DNA of 64,000 nt from Labrenzia sp. PHM005 (GCF_006517275.1 NZ_CP041191.1:5265001-5329000), one strand, 5' to 3'. Numbered from the stretch's first letter, positions 53,531 through 62,836 are shown. The notes: generated from the letters alone by a model not told the origin. Numbers and translations are program-made.

Positions 53531-53795
53531 GGTCAGGATCCATTAATTTGATTGGAATGGCACGGCAAACGGCGATGAGCTGCAAGGAAAAACGTAAAAA
53601 GCGGGCTTCTGCCCGGTTGAACGGTTAGACGCCGCAGATCGAAGCCGTTTTCATGTCTTTTCAAGATAGGATGAATTTGCCCGGCAACGTCGTTGCAACC
53701 CTTTGGAAACCGGACGGTTTCCTGCAGATTTGCGTCTCGTATCCGAACAAATTCCTTCCTACCATTTCAAACAAATTAATGGGTCCTGACCCTAA
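53527..53795. mobile_element. MITE-like element with 34-bp terminal inverted repeats
   Basis: The left end (53527-53560) begins TTAGGGTCAGGA and the right end (53762-53795) is its inverse with three mismatches over 34 bases. The 201-base interior has no plausible coding sequence. The element sits exactly between the 3' ends of two convergent genes; its left repeat covers the stop codon of the binding protein. Size, long inverted ends and lack of a transposase fit a miniature inverted-repeat transposable element. No target-site duplication is obvious. Confidence 0.65.
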
Positions 53796-53809
53796 CCTGC
53801 TGCGCCTCT

Positions 53810-54385
53810 TCAATGAACCGGTGAGGGCTGAACGATCCCGCCCAAGAGCTCATCGATAAACAAGGATAGAAGCTGCGGGCGTCCTGACACACCGGCCTTC
53901 CGATAGATCGCATTGCATTGCGCCTTGACGGTTCCCTCAGCGGTTTCGCGATAAGACGCAATTTCGGCAATAGAAAACCCTTTAAGCGCCAACAGGGCCA
54001 CATCCGCCTCCGACGGCGTGAGTTTCCAGATTTCAAAGTGTTCTTCCAGAAGCTTGGCAAATGCGCCGGATGCCACTTTGACCTGCTGCTCCATCCGTTT
54101 CTGACGAGTGATGTTTTTCCGGATTTCAAAACCAGATGCGATCAATCCGACCACCAAAGCGGTGAGGATCAAATACTCCAGAATATTGCTTTCCAGAATG
54201 CCAATTGCCTGTTCTCCCAAAAGAGCGCCGGCGACTTCCTCTGTCACGATGAACGAAACACAGATGGCTTGGAGGCTGAAGAGCGCCCAAGGGGCAATGA
54301 CTTTCCAGTTTGTGATGGGCTGCATAGCTATCCGTTGTTCTGTAATGTTTGTTGATGCGGTGTCGGTTGCACCACCGTAGCGCAT
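53810..54385 (-). CDS. Membrane-anchored LuxR-type transcriptional regulator
   Basis: A 191-residue protein with two hydrophobic segments (about 30-48 and 65-85), a short coiled coil, and a C-terminal LuxR/FixJ helix-turn-helix: LTPSEADVALLALKGFSIAEIA followed by EGTVKAQCNAIYRKAGVSGRPQL. A DNA-binding domain tethered to the inner membrane suggests direct envelope-to-promoter signalling. The start is uncertain between Met1 (54385) and Met21 (54325). It lies upstream of a PepSY gene in the opposite order, both on the minus strand. Confidence 0.8.
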   Translation of the reverse strand: MRYGGATDTASTNITEQRIAMQPITNWKVIAPWALFSLQAICVSFIVTEEVAGALLGEQAIGILESNILEYLILTALVVGLIASGFEIRKNITRQKRMEQQVKVASGAFAKLLEEHFEIWKLTPSEADVALLALKGFSIAEIASYRETAEGTVKAQCNAIYRKAGVSGRPQLLSLFIDELLGGIVQPSPVH

Positions 54386-54467
54386 GCCAAGACCTATCTA
54401 ACATAGGCGGAAATCATCGAGAACCGTATCAGATTGGGCGGCCCGTTCTTTACAGCCATTTTATGTT

Positions 54468-54515
54468 CCCCGGCTGGCGGGAGCCGGGGAGCTCCGCAGG
54501 CGGTGCCAGCCGGGG
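54468..54515. other. Long-armed GC-rich hairpin beside the PepSY gene
   Basis: CCCCGGCTGGC (54468-54478) and GCCAGCCGGGG (54505-54515) are perfect 11-bp arms around a 26-base loop that holds a second small stem (GGAGCTCC). It lies just after the PepSY stop but has no T-run; it could be a 3'-end stabiliser or a REP-like unit. Confidence 0.55.
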
Positions 54516-54531
54516 TTAGCCAGACTAGATG

Positions 54532-54840
54532 TTAATCGTCGTCGTCTTCGTCACTGTCGGCCCCATCTTCCAGTTCCATTTCCAGAACCAGACCCGACGT
54601 GGTGTCGATCACGATTTCCATCTCCTGGCCATCCAAAACAACTTCTGCTTCCAGTTCGCCGCCTTCAGTTTCAATTTCGGTGATTGTGTAGCCCTGAGAG
54701 GTCAAGGCAGCGCGGACTTCCTCTTCTGTTGTACCCAGGTCGTCACCCAGGGTGACTGCAGCAAGCGCCGCGCCCGCCCCAGCCAAACCGATGGCACTTG
54801 CAAATACCGTTACTGCTGTGTGCTTGATAAAAGTCGTCAT
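54532..54840 (-). CDS. Small secreted PepSY domain protein
   Basis: A 102-residue exported protein. A signal peptide (cleavage near AALAAVT) is followed by one PepSY domain (EEEVRAALTSQGYTITEIETEGG, then VLDGQEMEIVIDTTSGLVL), and the tail is a run of acidic residues (EDGADSDEDDDD). PepSY domains inhibit proteases or bind cofactors; the acidic tail suggests cation binding. AGGA precedes the ATG. No partner kinase is adjacent. Confidence 0.85.
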   Translation of the reverse strand: MTTFIKHTAVTVFASAIGLAGAGAALAAVTLGDDLGTTEEEVRAALTSQGYTITEIETEGGELEAEVVLDGQEMEIVIDTTSGLVLEMELEDGADSDEDDDD

Positions 54841-55028
54841 TGGAGTTGTCCTGTGATTGTTGGAGGTCAGTTGGCCAGCTGTTTTGCGGCTGGCTTGACT
54901 TCATTTGGTGGCAGGACCCCACCTCAAACCATCACCCTAAGGCTTATCGACCCGTCCATAAACCAAGGTTTAGACAAGCTTTTGGCCACCTAAAGCAAGG
55001 TTTATAGAAGTTTTGCTTGTCCGCGGGT

Positions 55029-56294
55029 TCACTCTTGAAAACGCACGGGGGACACGCCGGACACATCGGCACAGGGTGTTTTTCCAGTCAGGAGTTCCGC
55101 AATCACCCGCCCGGAAACGGGTCCCAAGGTGAACCCGTCGTGACCGTGAGCAAAATTCAACCACAAACCTTTTATCGTCGGCGACGGACCGATTATCGGT
55201 AAGGAATCTGGCACACACGGCCGGCTGCCGAGCCAAGGTTCGTCTTGCAAAGCCCGTCCAAGAGGAATGATTTCTTCCGCCCTGCGTTTGACGAGCTTGA
55301 CGATCTGCGGATTGGGCGGGGCATCCCGGCCAGCCAGTTCGACCCCTGTCGTCAATCTGATGCCGAAGTCGGTGGGTGTCAGCGCGAACCCATTATCAAT
55401 ATCAACAATCGGACGGGATATTGATGCACCCGATAGCGGCCGATAATGCATGTGATAGCCGCGCTTGACCGCAAGAGGATAGCGCTCGCCGAACTTCTTC
55501 AAGACATCCATCGACCAGGCGCCCAGACACACAACCGCGTGCCGCGCAAAAATCGGTCCGCGCTCACCTTCAAGAGACCAGCCGCCCCGCTTGCGGATCG
55601 TCTTTTTCGCATCCGCCCGAAAATACTGCCCGCCATCGCGGATGTATCCCCGCCAGAAGGCGTCGACGACGGCTGCCGGATTGGAGACCGACCGGCTTTC
55701 AGTCCAATGAACAGCCCGTATGCCCGACACAATAAGGCCGGGTTCCAGCGCCTTGACGGCTTCACCATCCATTTCCCGGTAGTCGACGCCATATATACGC
55801 GCGTAATAGCGCTCCAGGTCACCGGCATCAAAACTTGTCTGGCCACGAAAGAGATGAATCCAACCACCCTTCCTGTAAAACCTCCCGGCATTGGAGGCTT
55901 CCGCCAGTTCCAAGTGGGATTGCACGGCCAGGGTCCGCAGCGGCATGATCGCTTTGCAATAGGCCTCGGCGGCTTCTCCATAACTTGACTGGATGTATTT
56001 GCGGATCCAGGGCAGCATGCGGATCAGAGTGAGCGGCCGATAGGAAAAGGGCCCGCCCAAATTGAAGGACGACCTGAGGAACCCCATCGGATCCTTCGGC
56101 AACCCAAAGGGCAGAAACCCGTTGTGTTGAATGACACCTGCATTACCGGCGGATGCTTCTTGCCCTGGATGTTTTCGATCGATCAACGCGACATCCAAAC
56201 CAAGGCGACGCAAATGCGCGGCAGTTGAGACACCCACGATCCCAGCCCCCAACACCATCACATCAAATGTCTGCGTCGATTTCTGTGCAGTCAT
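55029..56294 (-). CDS. DadA-like FAD-dependent D-amino-acid dehydrogenase
   Basis: A 421-residue flavoenzyme of the DAO/DadA family, oxidising D-amino acids to 2-oxo acids and ammonia at the membrane. The N-terminal dinucleotide fold is VMVLGAGIVGVSTAAHLRRLGLDVALID, followed by GQEASAGNAGVIQHNG. The C-terminal flavin-contacting segment is GLWLNFAHGHDGFTLGPVSG. The divergent BASS-type gene starts 111 bases away. The exact substrate is not determined; no alanine racemase is adjacent. Confidence 0.88.
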   Translation of the reverse strand: MTAQKSTQTFDVMVLGAGIVGVSTAAHLRRLGLDVALIDRKHPGQEASAGNAGVIQHNGFLPFGLPKDPMGFLRSSFNLGGPFSYRPLTLIRMLPWIRKYIQSSYGEAAEAYCKAIMPLRTLAVQSHLELAEASNAGRFYRKGGWIHLFRGQTSFDAGDLERYYARIYGVDYREMDGEAVKALEPGLIVSGIRAVHWTESRSVSNPAAVVDAFWRGYIRDGGQYFRADAKKTIRKRGGWSLEGERGPIFARHAVVCLGAWSMDVLKKFGERYPLAVKRGYHMHYRPLSGASISRPIVDIDNGFALTPTDFGIRLTTGVELAGRDAPPNPQIVKLVKRRAEEIIPLGRALQDEPWLGSRPCVPDSLPIIGPSPTIKGLWLNFAHGHDGFTLGPVSGRVIAELLTGKTPCADVSGVSPVRFQE

Positions 56295-56405
56295 AGTCCA
56301 CTGAGCGGCGCCAAACCGCGATCAAGATTGGCAAGTGCGGGCAGTTCGCATAAAAATGATCCGCAAGTGTCTGCCCAGACGCGAATTTTCAGGAGTTAAG
56401 TTTAA

Positions 56406-57380
56406 ATGATTCGGATGCTCGCGGTAGCTGTGGCATGGGTCGGCCGCCATGGAACGGCCGCCTTGGCTGTGAGTATCTTCATTGGGATGGCCCTGCCCGC
56501 ACTGTCGGAGCACTTGCGCCCCTATCTTGGCGTCTCAGTCTTCAGTTTGCTCGTCCTTGCTTTCTTGCGGGTCGATACGGCGGCGATCAAGTTGAGGCTC
56601 AAGCGTCCCACACTGCTAATTGCTGCTCTTTTGTGGATGATGCTCGGGGTTCCGCTGATCGCCTTCGCCGGAATTTCGATGATTGGTCCAGACGTCCTCG
56701 GCCCGGAAATGGTGCTGGCGCTATACATTGCGACCGCCGCGCCGCCTGTTTTGGCAGCGCCGGCATTCCTGTATCTTCTGGGACTGGACGGAACCTTGAG
56801 TTTGGCGCTCTCGGTGGCCGCAATGATCGTCACACCGCTCAGTGCTCCTTTTATTGGCGAGCTGATGCTTGGTGAAGCCTTGCCGCTCAGCATCAGCGGC
56901 CTTGCGGTAAAACTCTCGCTGCTCTTGGCAGGCGCGCTTTTCGTGGCGCTGATCATTCGCCGGATTGCAGGCCAGGACCGGATCGCGCACGGCGCCAATT
57001 TGATCAGCGGGTTCAACGTTCTTTTGTTGCTGGTCTTCGCCATCGCTGCCATGGATGGTGTTGCGGCAAGCTTCGCCGACAATCCAGTCTTTACCTTAGG
57101 TCTAACGGCCCTCACCTTCTGTCTGGCATTTGTTCAGATCGGGGTTACGCTGGCCTTGTTTTCGCCCGCCAACCGCGAAGATGCTTATGCCATTGCCCAC
57201 ACCTGCGGCACCCGAAACATGGGATTGATGGTGGCTGCCTTCGGCGGCACATTGCCAGAACTGACCTGGCTCTGGTTCGCTGTCGGCCAGTTCCCAATAT
57301 ATATGCTGCCGATGATCCTAAAACCCTATGTCCGCTGGTTCTGCCGCCTAAATCTGAAAACTGCGTCACAGCAGACCTGA
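56406..57380 (+). CDS. BASS-type (bile acid:sodium symporter-like) membrane protein
   Basis: A 324-residue inner-membrane protein with about ten hydrophobic segments. The segment CGTRNMGLMVAAFGG in the eighth-ninth region resembles the conserved GxxNxxL motif of the BASS/SBF superfamily, and proline-containing loops (AAPPVLAAPAFLYL) match the first half of that fold. The substrate (an organic anion with sodium) is an inference. AGGAG lies 11 bases before the ATG. It is followed by a DUF2259 gene on the same strand. Confidence 0.75.
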   Translation: MIRMLAVAVAWVGRHGTAALAVSIFIGMALPALSEHLRPYLGVSVFSLLVLAFLRVDTAAIKLRLKRPTLLIAALLWMMLGVPLIAFAGISMIGPDVLGPEMVLALYIATAAPPVLAAPAFLYLLGLDGTLSLALSVAAMIVTPLSAPFIGELMLGEALPLSISGLAVKLSLLLAGALFVALIIRRIAGQDRIAHGANLISGFNVLLLLVFAIAAMDGVAASFADNPVFTLGLTALTFCLAFVQIGVTLALFSPANREDAYAIAHTCGTRNMGLMVAAFGGTLPELTWLWFAVGQFPIYMLPMILKPYVRWFCRLNLKTASQQT

Positions 57381-57431
57381 CAGCTCGTGTGTGCAAGGAT
57401 AGTCTTCTTCTGGTTCATAGGGAGGATGATC

Positions 57432-58169
57432 ATGCGCTGGTTTCAAATTGCCGCAGCTCTTTGGGGTATTTTGGCCCTATCGACCCTACCGGCTTCGGCA
57501 GGTGACGAGGCGCGACTGGAAATTCTCGGTTTTTCCGGTGATGGCCGTTATTTTGCCTTTGAACAATTCGGCATTCAGGATGGGTCCGGATTTCCATATT
57601 CCGAGATCTTCGTCATCGACGTTCATGCAGACAAATGGGTGAGCCCCTCGCCGTTCCGCCGCCGCGACGACGTTGACGACGCCAACGGCTTCGATCCCGC
57701 AACCCTTTTGAGAACCATGCGATCCGCCAATCGGGCAGCTGCGGAGCCGCTGCTGACCTCCAAAGGAATTGCGGGCCACGGTCAGACCGTCGGCAGCAAT
57801 CCGGTTACGGAACTATCGGCCAACCCTTTCAACATGAAAGTTAATCTCCGCCACATTGTTCCACCAGCAGACGACCCGATGGAAGTGCAGCTGATGGAAT
57901 ATCCGCTGCCTGATGAAACCTGCGCCGGTTTTGGCGCTGCCACCAAAGGATTTCAGCTCAACACAATTTATGGCGGTGAAGCCCGCGTCCGGCATTTGGA
58001 CAAAACGCTCCCCAAGAGCAGAGGGTGCGCGACGGGCTACCGGATCGGTCGTGTGATCAGCTTTTTCCCGGACCGGCAGCCGCCTGTGATTGCAGTTCTT
58101 GTTCACCTGGCCACACATGGCTTTGAAGGACCGGACGGTCGCTTTCTGGCAATTACCGGCAGGCTTTGA
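57432..58169 (+). CDS. Secreted DUF2259 protein
   Basis: A 245-residue exported protein with signal peptide [19 protein letters not shown] and cleavage near PASAGDE. The mature part begins [20 protein letters not shown], a WD40-like beta-strand phrase that is typical of DUF2259 proteins. It continues with [13 protein letters not shown] and a C-terminal two-cysteine region. No function is established. ATG 57432 is preferred because GGAGG lies at the right distance; the ATG at 57426 is too close. It may be co-transcribed with the transporter-like gene 51 bases upstream. Confidence 0.78.
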   Translation: MRWFQIAAALWGILALSTLPASAGDEARLEILGFSGDGRYFAFEQFGIQDGSGFPYSEIFVIDVHADKWVSPSPFRRRDDVDDANGFDPATLLRTMRSANRAAAEPLLTSKGIAGHGQTVGSNPVTELSANPFNMKVNLRHIVPPADDPMEVQLMEYPLPDETCAGFGAATKGFQLNTIYGGEARVRHLDKTLPKSRGCATGYRIGRVISFFPDRQPPVIAVLVHLATHGFEGPDGRFLAITGRL

Positions 58170-58281
58170 ACATATAAACCGATTAGGGTCCTGTTTCCTG
58201 ACTTGCCGGTTTGGCAGACACGTGCTAGCGCGGCGCCAACACCAGATGACCGGCGCTCATCCCGCCTTCAGGAGACCCGAC

Positions 58282-58953
58282 ATGCCGCGCGAGATAAAAA
58301 TTGCCCCGTCCGTTCTTGCTTCCGATTTTTCCAAACTCGGCCAAGAAGTCCGCGACGTCGTGGACGCCGGCGCCGACTGGATCCACCTGGATGTGATGGA
58401 CGGCCATTTTGTTCCCAACATCACCTTCGGCCCTGATGTAATCGCGAAAATGCGACCGCATACGGACAAGATCTTCGACACCCATTTGATGATCGAACCG
58501 TGTGATCCTTATCTGGAGGCTTTCGCCAAAGCCGGGTCGGACATCATCACCGTGCATGCCGAAGCAACCACGCATCTGGACCGCTCGCTTCAGGCGATCC
58601 GCGCCCTCGGTAAAAAGGCCGGCGTATCACTCAACCCGGCCACGCCGGAAAGTGTTCTTGAATATGTCATGGACCGGCTCGATCTGATCCTGGTCATGAC
58701 CGTGAACCCGGGTTTTGGCGGCCAGAAGTTCATTGAAGCAATGGTTGAGAAAACCGCGCGCATCAAACAGATGATTGGTGACCGTCCGATCGATCTGGAA
58801 ATTGACGGCGGCGTAACACCGGAAACTGCGCCGCTGGTTGCAAAAGCGGGCGCGAATGTTCTTGTCGCCGGATCTGCAGTCTTCAAAGGCGGCACGCAGG
58901 ACGCCTACAAGGCGAATATTGATGCCATCCGGTCGGCAGCCGAAACGGCCTAA
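58282..58953 (+). CDS. rpe: Ribulose-phosphate 3-epimerase
   Basis: Interconverts ribulose 5-phosphate and xylulose 5-phosphate in the pentose phosphate pathway. The 223-residue barrel has [30 protein letters not shown] with the metal-binding Asp/His, [20 protein letters not shown] and [15 protein letters not shown] lies seven bases before ATG 58282; the open frame further upstream overlaps the DUF2259 gene and is discarded. Confidence 0.95.
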   Translation: MPREIKIAPSVLASDFSKLGQEVRDVVDAGADWIHLDVMDGHFVPNITFGPDVIAKMRPHTDKIFDTHLMIEPCDPYLEAFAKAGSDIITVHAEATTHLDRSLQAIRALGKKAGVSLNPATPESVLEYVMDRLDLILVMTVNPGFGGQKFIEAMVEKTARIKQMIGDRPIDLEIDGGVTPETAPLVAKAGANVLVAGSAVFKGGTQDAYKANIDAIRSAAETA

Positions 58954-59016
58954 TCCAACGGCCTCTGTTCGACGCTATCGCGCGGCATAAAGCGGACACA
59001 CGAAAAGGCCTTAAGA

Positions 59017-60645
59017 TCAGGGCTTTTTCCGGCCGGTCAGAGCAGCTGTCAGACGGGCATCTTCCAGATAAGGATCGTGTCCAAACCGGATCGCCCCTCG
59101 GTGCTGTATCCAGACGGATTGATGGGTGGCCACCGCCATCAGTCCGGAACGCGCTGGAAAAGTGATCGTATCCCCACGGGCCAACCGGTTTTCAAGCCCC
59201 CCAGCTGGCAGAACGCGCGGCTCGATAACCTTTTCCAGAAGGTCGAGGCCATCAACAATGCCAAAGGCATTCTTCGGCAAGTAGGGATTGCAGTAGATAT
59301 CATCCTCCGGTGCGCTATCCAGGTGAAACAGGGCCAGTTTTTGATCCTGCCGCAGCCGGAAAGCATAGTTACCAAGCGGATTTTCTTCTGACGAGGGCAG
59401 GTACAGCCTGAATTCTCCGCTGAACTTCTTGATCGATCGTTCCGTTGCTTGACGCCAGGGAAGAGACGCCAAAGGGACATCGGCCCCGCTGCGCCTCAAA
59501 TAATATCCGGCGCTTTCCACCTGTTTCGGATCGTTCTTCAAACGTGCCAACAGCTCTTTGCCGAGAAACTCCCACGGCACCTGCCACGTGGGATGGAAGG
59601 TAACAGCCTCCACCGCGGTCGCCGTATTGGCATAGTTCCGATCCGGGCAATTGGCATAGGCCGCCCCTTCCATCACCACGCGGCCATTTTCTGAGAAAAG
59701 GAATTGGTTCTCGCCCTTGTTAATGAAGAGCTGTACCCGGGAGAATTCCGGCGGGACCCAGCGGATGCGTTCCATCGCATTGCTGACCTGTTCGATCCGC
59801 CGATCAATCGGAAGGTTGAGCGCCCAAACCAGTTTACCGGTCACTTCGCTTGAGACTGGCAGAACATACCGGTGTTTTGCTTGGGCAACGGCGAAGGCCA
59901 ACCGCTTGTCGAACAGCTCCGATCCGGTGTCTTCCTGCAAAAGGTTGTCTTCAAAAAGCCTTCGGCGGAGCAGTTGGACACCTTCTCCTTCAGCGCCCGG
60001 GATCAATTCCACATCCGTTTCAAGCGTGGTGAAACCGCTCTCGGCTTTGATATCGTAAAGATGCGCGAGATGCGTTTGCAGCAAACGGTAGGTATCGTCA
60101 GGCGGTTGCCAACTGGACAAAAACTCCGCCAGGTTTTCTGCAGCTTTCAGCCGCTCAAGCGCGTCTGTCCCGTTGATCGTGTGAAACGGCATATAGGCAT
60201 CGGGATAAAGCACCCGGGGCGTCACCCGACCGGCTCTCAAATCATTGGCAAAGTCCAGAAAATGTCCTGTGAAGAGGAGTTCAACCCAGGCTGTTTCTGA
60301 AGGGCTAAGCCCTGCTCCCAATGACTTGAGCTTGGTTTCAAGAAGCTCATACGGGTAGTCCTCGGAACGCAGGCCATGAAGATGCGCGCTCTTCATCACG
60401 TCTATAAGCAAAGCGGCGCGGCCGGTGTCCAGCCACAAGACGTCCCCGTCTTCGGAATTGTAAAAGGCGCTGATTTCCCGCCTGCGCTTTTCTACAATGA
60501 GTGGAAGCCGGTCCGGCTGGCTCAGGGTATGCTGGACGTTCTGAAGGACATTATTGGCCACAGAGGGACTAGCGGTGGTCAAGGCAAAAGCCAAAACGCC
60601 GATGAAGACGGAAGCCATTCGAAGAACAATTCGCTTAGGTGCCAA
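59017..60645 (-). CDS. YcbB-like L,D-transpeptidase homologue with degraded catalytic motif
   Basis: A 542-residue exported protein (signal peptide ending near PSVANN) with the domain order of YcbB-type murein L,D-transpeptidases: an N-terminal scaffold (AFYNSEDGDVLWLDTGRAA), a peptidoglycan-binding-like domain (GVQLLRRRLFEDNLL) and a YkuD-like domain (RIRWVPPEFSRVQLFINKG, TFHPTWQVPWEFL). Where active enzymes have (S/T)HGCxR, this protein reads DDIYCNPYLPKNAFGI: the His, Gly and Arg are missing, though a Cys remains. Sequence on both sides aligns in frame, so a frameshift is not the cause. The TTG start is supported by AAGGAG 10 bases upstream; Met10 is the alternative. Confidence 0.8.
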   Translation of the reverse strand: MAPKRIVLRMASVFIGVLAFALTTASPSVANNVLQNVQHTLSQPDRLPLIVEKRRREISAFYNSEDGDVLWLDTGRAALLIDVMKSAHLHGLRSEDYPYELLETKLKSLGAGLSPSETAWVELLFTGHFLDFANDLRAGRVTPRVLYPDAYMPFHTINGTDALERLKAAENLAEFLSSWQPPDDTYRLLQTHLAHLYDIKAESGFTTLETDVELIPGAEGEGVQLLRRRLFEDNLLQEDTGSELFDKRLAFAVAQAKHRYVLPVSSEVTGKLVWALNLPIDRRIEQVSNAMERIRWVPPEFSRVQLFINKGENQFLFSENGRVVMEGAAYANCPDRNYANTATAVEAVTFHPTWQVPWEFLGKELLARLKNDPKQVESAGYYLRRSGADVPLASLPWRQATERSIKKFSGEFRLYLPSSEENPLGNYAFRLRQDQKLALFHLDSAPEDDIYCNPYLPKNAFGIVDGLDLLEKVIEPRVLPAGGLENRLARGDTITFPARSGLMAVATHQSVWIQHRGAIRFGHDPYLEDARLTAALTGRKKP

Positions 60646-60754
60646 TGTGCCATTTCTCCTTAGAAAAAATGCTCACCCTACACCTAGCACTCTCAGCGGT
60701 TGTTTCCAGTCTCAAAGGCAGTTCTGCGACTTCAAAGTCTGAACTGAAAACACC

Positions 60755-61282
60755 TCAACTCAAACGAATGCTCGTCGTTTTTTGCGTGGGTTCTACAAGG
60801 CGCTCCCGCAAACCTTCCGGATAGAGCTCAATCCCTTTCGCTTCCAACTCGGCAAGAGACATCCAGCGCGCCAGACATTCCGTGTCATCATGCTCCAAAA
60901 ACGGGATCGCATCCTGGCGGTAGAGATGGTTGTCCGAAAAATGCGCATGGCACAGGAAAACAATCTCATGACCGGTCTGGCCATAATGTTCATAGATGTT
61001 TTCAAGCACAAAGTGCTCTCGGCCGAGCGTGATGCGGGTACCAAGCTCCTCCAAAAACTCCCGCTGGAGCGCGTCCTGCCAAGGTTCGCCGAACTCTACG
61101 GTGCCGCCCAGAGGGCGCATCCCTTTCACATTCCCGAGGTCATCATAAATCTCGGTCAAAAGCAGCGCATCGTCCTGCCAGATCAGGGCAAGGGCTTTGA
61201 CGGTGATGAAATTGGCAGGGCGCCAGATGGTCATGTAAGGCTCCGGCTGATCAAAACGGTGGGGTGTGCGATAATCAGTCAT
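60755..61282 (-). CDS. Nudix hydrolase
   Basis: A 175-residue pyrophosphohydrolase. The Nudix box GGTVEFGEPWQDALQREFLEELG (residues about 50-72) is complete, with the REFLEELG metal-binding helix. The substrate is not predictable. ATG 61282 is chosen because the frame upstream runs into the purB promoter region. It is divergent from purB with 105 bases between starts. Confidence 0.88.
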   Translation of the reverse strand: MTDYRTPHRFDQPEPYMTIWRPANFITVKALALIWQDDALLLTEIYDDLGNVKGMRPLGGTVEFGEPWQDALQREFLEELGTRITLGREHFVLENIYEHYGQTGHEIVFLCHAHFSDNHLYRQDAIPFLEHDDTECLARWMSLAELEAKGIELYPEGLRERLVEPTQKTTSIRLS

Positions 61283-61387
61283 ATTGTCCGCTTTGCCGCA
61301 AGCAAAAACGGCCACTTTGCATTGAAGGGTCCGGCGCGCTCTGCTATCCCGCAGCCAACGCTTCCCAAATTGAGGACTGAACCTGCG

Positions 61388-62716
61388 ATGATCCCGCGCT
61401 ATTCCCGCCAAGACATGGTCGATATCTGGTCACCTGAATCCAAATTCCGCATCTGGTTTGAGATCGAGGCCCACGCCTGTGACGCTTTGGCAGAGCTCGG
61501 TGTCATTCCGCAAGACGCTGCAAAGACCATTTGGGAAAAGGGCGGATCAGCCACCTTCGACATCGACCGGATCGACGAGATCGAACGGGAAACCAAACAC
61601 GATGTCATTGCGTTCCTGACGCATCTGGCGGAAATCGTCGGCCCGGACGCGCGCTTCGTGCACCAGGGAATGACCTCGTCCGACGTTCTGGACACCTGTT
61701 TCAACGTCCAGCTGGTGAAAGCAACCGACCTTCTTCTGGAAGACATGGACAAGCTGCTGGAGGCCATCAAACGCCGGGCTTATGAGCACAAGGACACGGT
61801 GACCATCGGCCGGTCTCACGGCATTCATGCTGAACCGGTGACCTTCGGCCTGAAAATGGCCCAGGCCTACGCCGAATTCGACCGCTGTAAGGCCCGCCTT
61901 CAGAACGCCCGCGAGGAAATCGCCACCGGTGCGATCTCCGGCGCCGTCGGCACTTTCGCCAACATCGACCCGCGCGTTGAAGAACATGTTGCAAAAGCGC
62001 TTGGTCTGCAGGCCGAGCCGGTTTCCACACAGGTGATCCCGCGCGACCGCCACGCCATGTACTTCGCCACCCTCGGCGTCATCGCCTCCTCCATCGAGCG
62101 CCTGGCGACCGAAATCCGCCACCTGCAGCGCACGGAAGTTCTGGAAGCAGAAGAATTCTTCTCCAAGGGCCAAAAGGGCTCGTCTGCGATGCCGCACAAG
62201 CGCAACCCGGTTTTGACCGAAAACCTGACAGGTCTTGCCCGCCTTGTGCGCATGTCCACTGTTCCAGCCATGGAAAACGTCGCCCTCTGGCATGAGCGTG
62301 ATATCTCGCACTCCTCAGTTGAGCGCATGATCGGTCCGGACACCACAGTGACCCTCGACTTTGCTTTGGCCCGCCTTACCGGCGTCATCGACAAGCTGGT
62401 TGTTTATCCGGAGCGCATGATGGGCAACATGGATCGCCTCGGCGGTCTGGTGCATTCTCAGCGCATCCTGCTGGCACTGACCCAAGCAGGCTCTTCCCGC
62501 GAAGATGCCTACCGTCTGGTTCAGCGCAACGCCATGAAAGTCTGGGACAGCTATCAAGTCGCCGGCTCGGCATCGGTCGACTTCCTGACCGAGCTACTGA
62601 ACGACGAAGACGTTCGCAATTATCTCTCCGAAGAAGAAATCCGCGACCGCTTCGATCTCGGCTATCACACCAAAAACGTTGATGTGATCTTTGAGCGGGT
62701 GTTTGGCGAAAGCTGA
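61388..62716 (+). CDS. purB: Adenylosuccinate lyase
   Basis: Catalyses two steps of purine synthesis, releasing fumarate from SAICAR and from adenylosuccinate. The 442-residue protein begins MIPRYSRQDMVDIWSPESKF. It has HQGMTSSDVLDT with an active-site His region, TIGRSHGIHAEP with the catalytic histidine segment, and the fumarase/aspartase signature GSSAMPHKRNP with the catalytic serine loop. The frame is open for about 200 codons further upstream, but that part lies antisense to the Nudix gene and is not coding. Confidence 0.96.
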   Translation: MIPRYSRQDMVDIWSPESKFRIWFEIEAHACDALAELGVIPQDAAKTIWEKGGSATFDIDRIDEIERETKHDVIAFLTHLAEIVGPDARFVHQGMTSSDVLDTCFNVQLVKATDLLLEDMDKLLEAIKRRAYEHKDTVTIGRSHGIHAEPVTFGLKMAQAYAEFDRCKARLQNAREEIATGAISGAVGTFANIDPRVEEHVAKALGLQAEPVSTQVIPRDRHAMYFATLGVIASSIERLATEIRHLQRTEVLEAEEFFSKGQKGSSAMPHKRNPVLTENLTGLARLVRMSTVPAMENVALWHERDISHSSVERMIGPDTTVTLDFALARLTGVIDKLVVYPERMMGNMDRLGGLVHSQRILLALTQAGSSREDAYRLVQRNAMKVWDSYQVAGSASVDFLTELLNDEDVRNYLSEEEIRDRFDLGYHTKNVDVIFERVFGES

Positions 62717-62730
62717 TTTTTCGCGACCCT

Positions 62731-62836
62731 AAGTTCCCTCTCCCCTTGGGAGAGGGGCTAAATCTGTTCTTGTTTCAACTGGCGCCTGCCCCCTCACCCG
62801 GCGCTTTGCGCCGACCTCTCCCCCTGGGAGAGGTAA
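62731..62836. repeat. REP/RIME-like intergenic repeat
   Basis: Three stems in about 105 bases: CCCTCTCCC/GGGAGAGGG (62735-62755), CGGCGC/GCGCCG (about 62799-62813) and ACCTCTCCC/GGGAGAGGT (about 62814-62834), joined by CCCCTCACCC. This layout is a familiar class of dispersed palindromic repeat in Rhizobiales and relatives. Confidence 0.8.

Noticed and set aside
58090..58281. N-terminal extension of rpe.
   Set aside because: It overlaps the end of the DUF2259 gene; the AGGAG site and family start are at 58282.
59017..60645. Frameshift as the explanation for the missing HGCxR motif in the transpeptidase homologue.
   Set aside because: Conserved sequence continues in the same frame on both sides (for example the segment LARGDTITFPARSG after the motif), so no frameshift is needed.
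60782..61387. N-terminal extension of purB by about 200 codons.
   Set aside because: It lies antisense to the Nudix gene, has no homology, and the normal family N-terminus begins at 61388.
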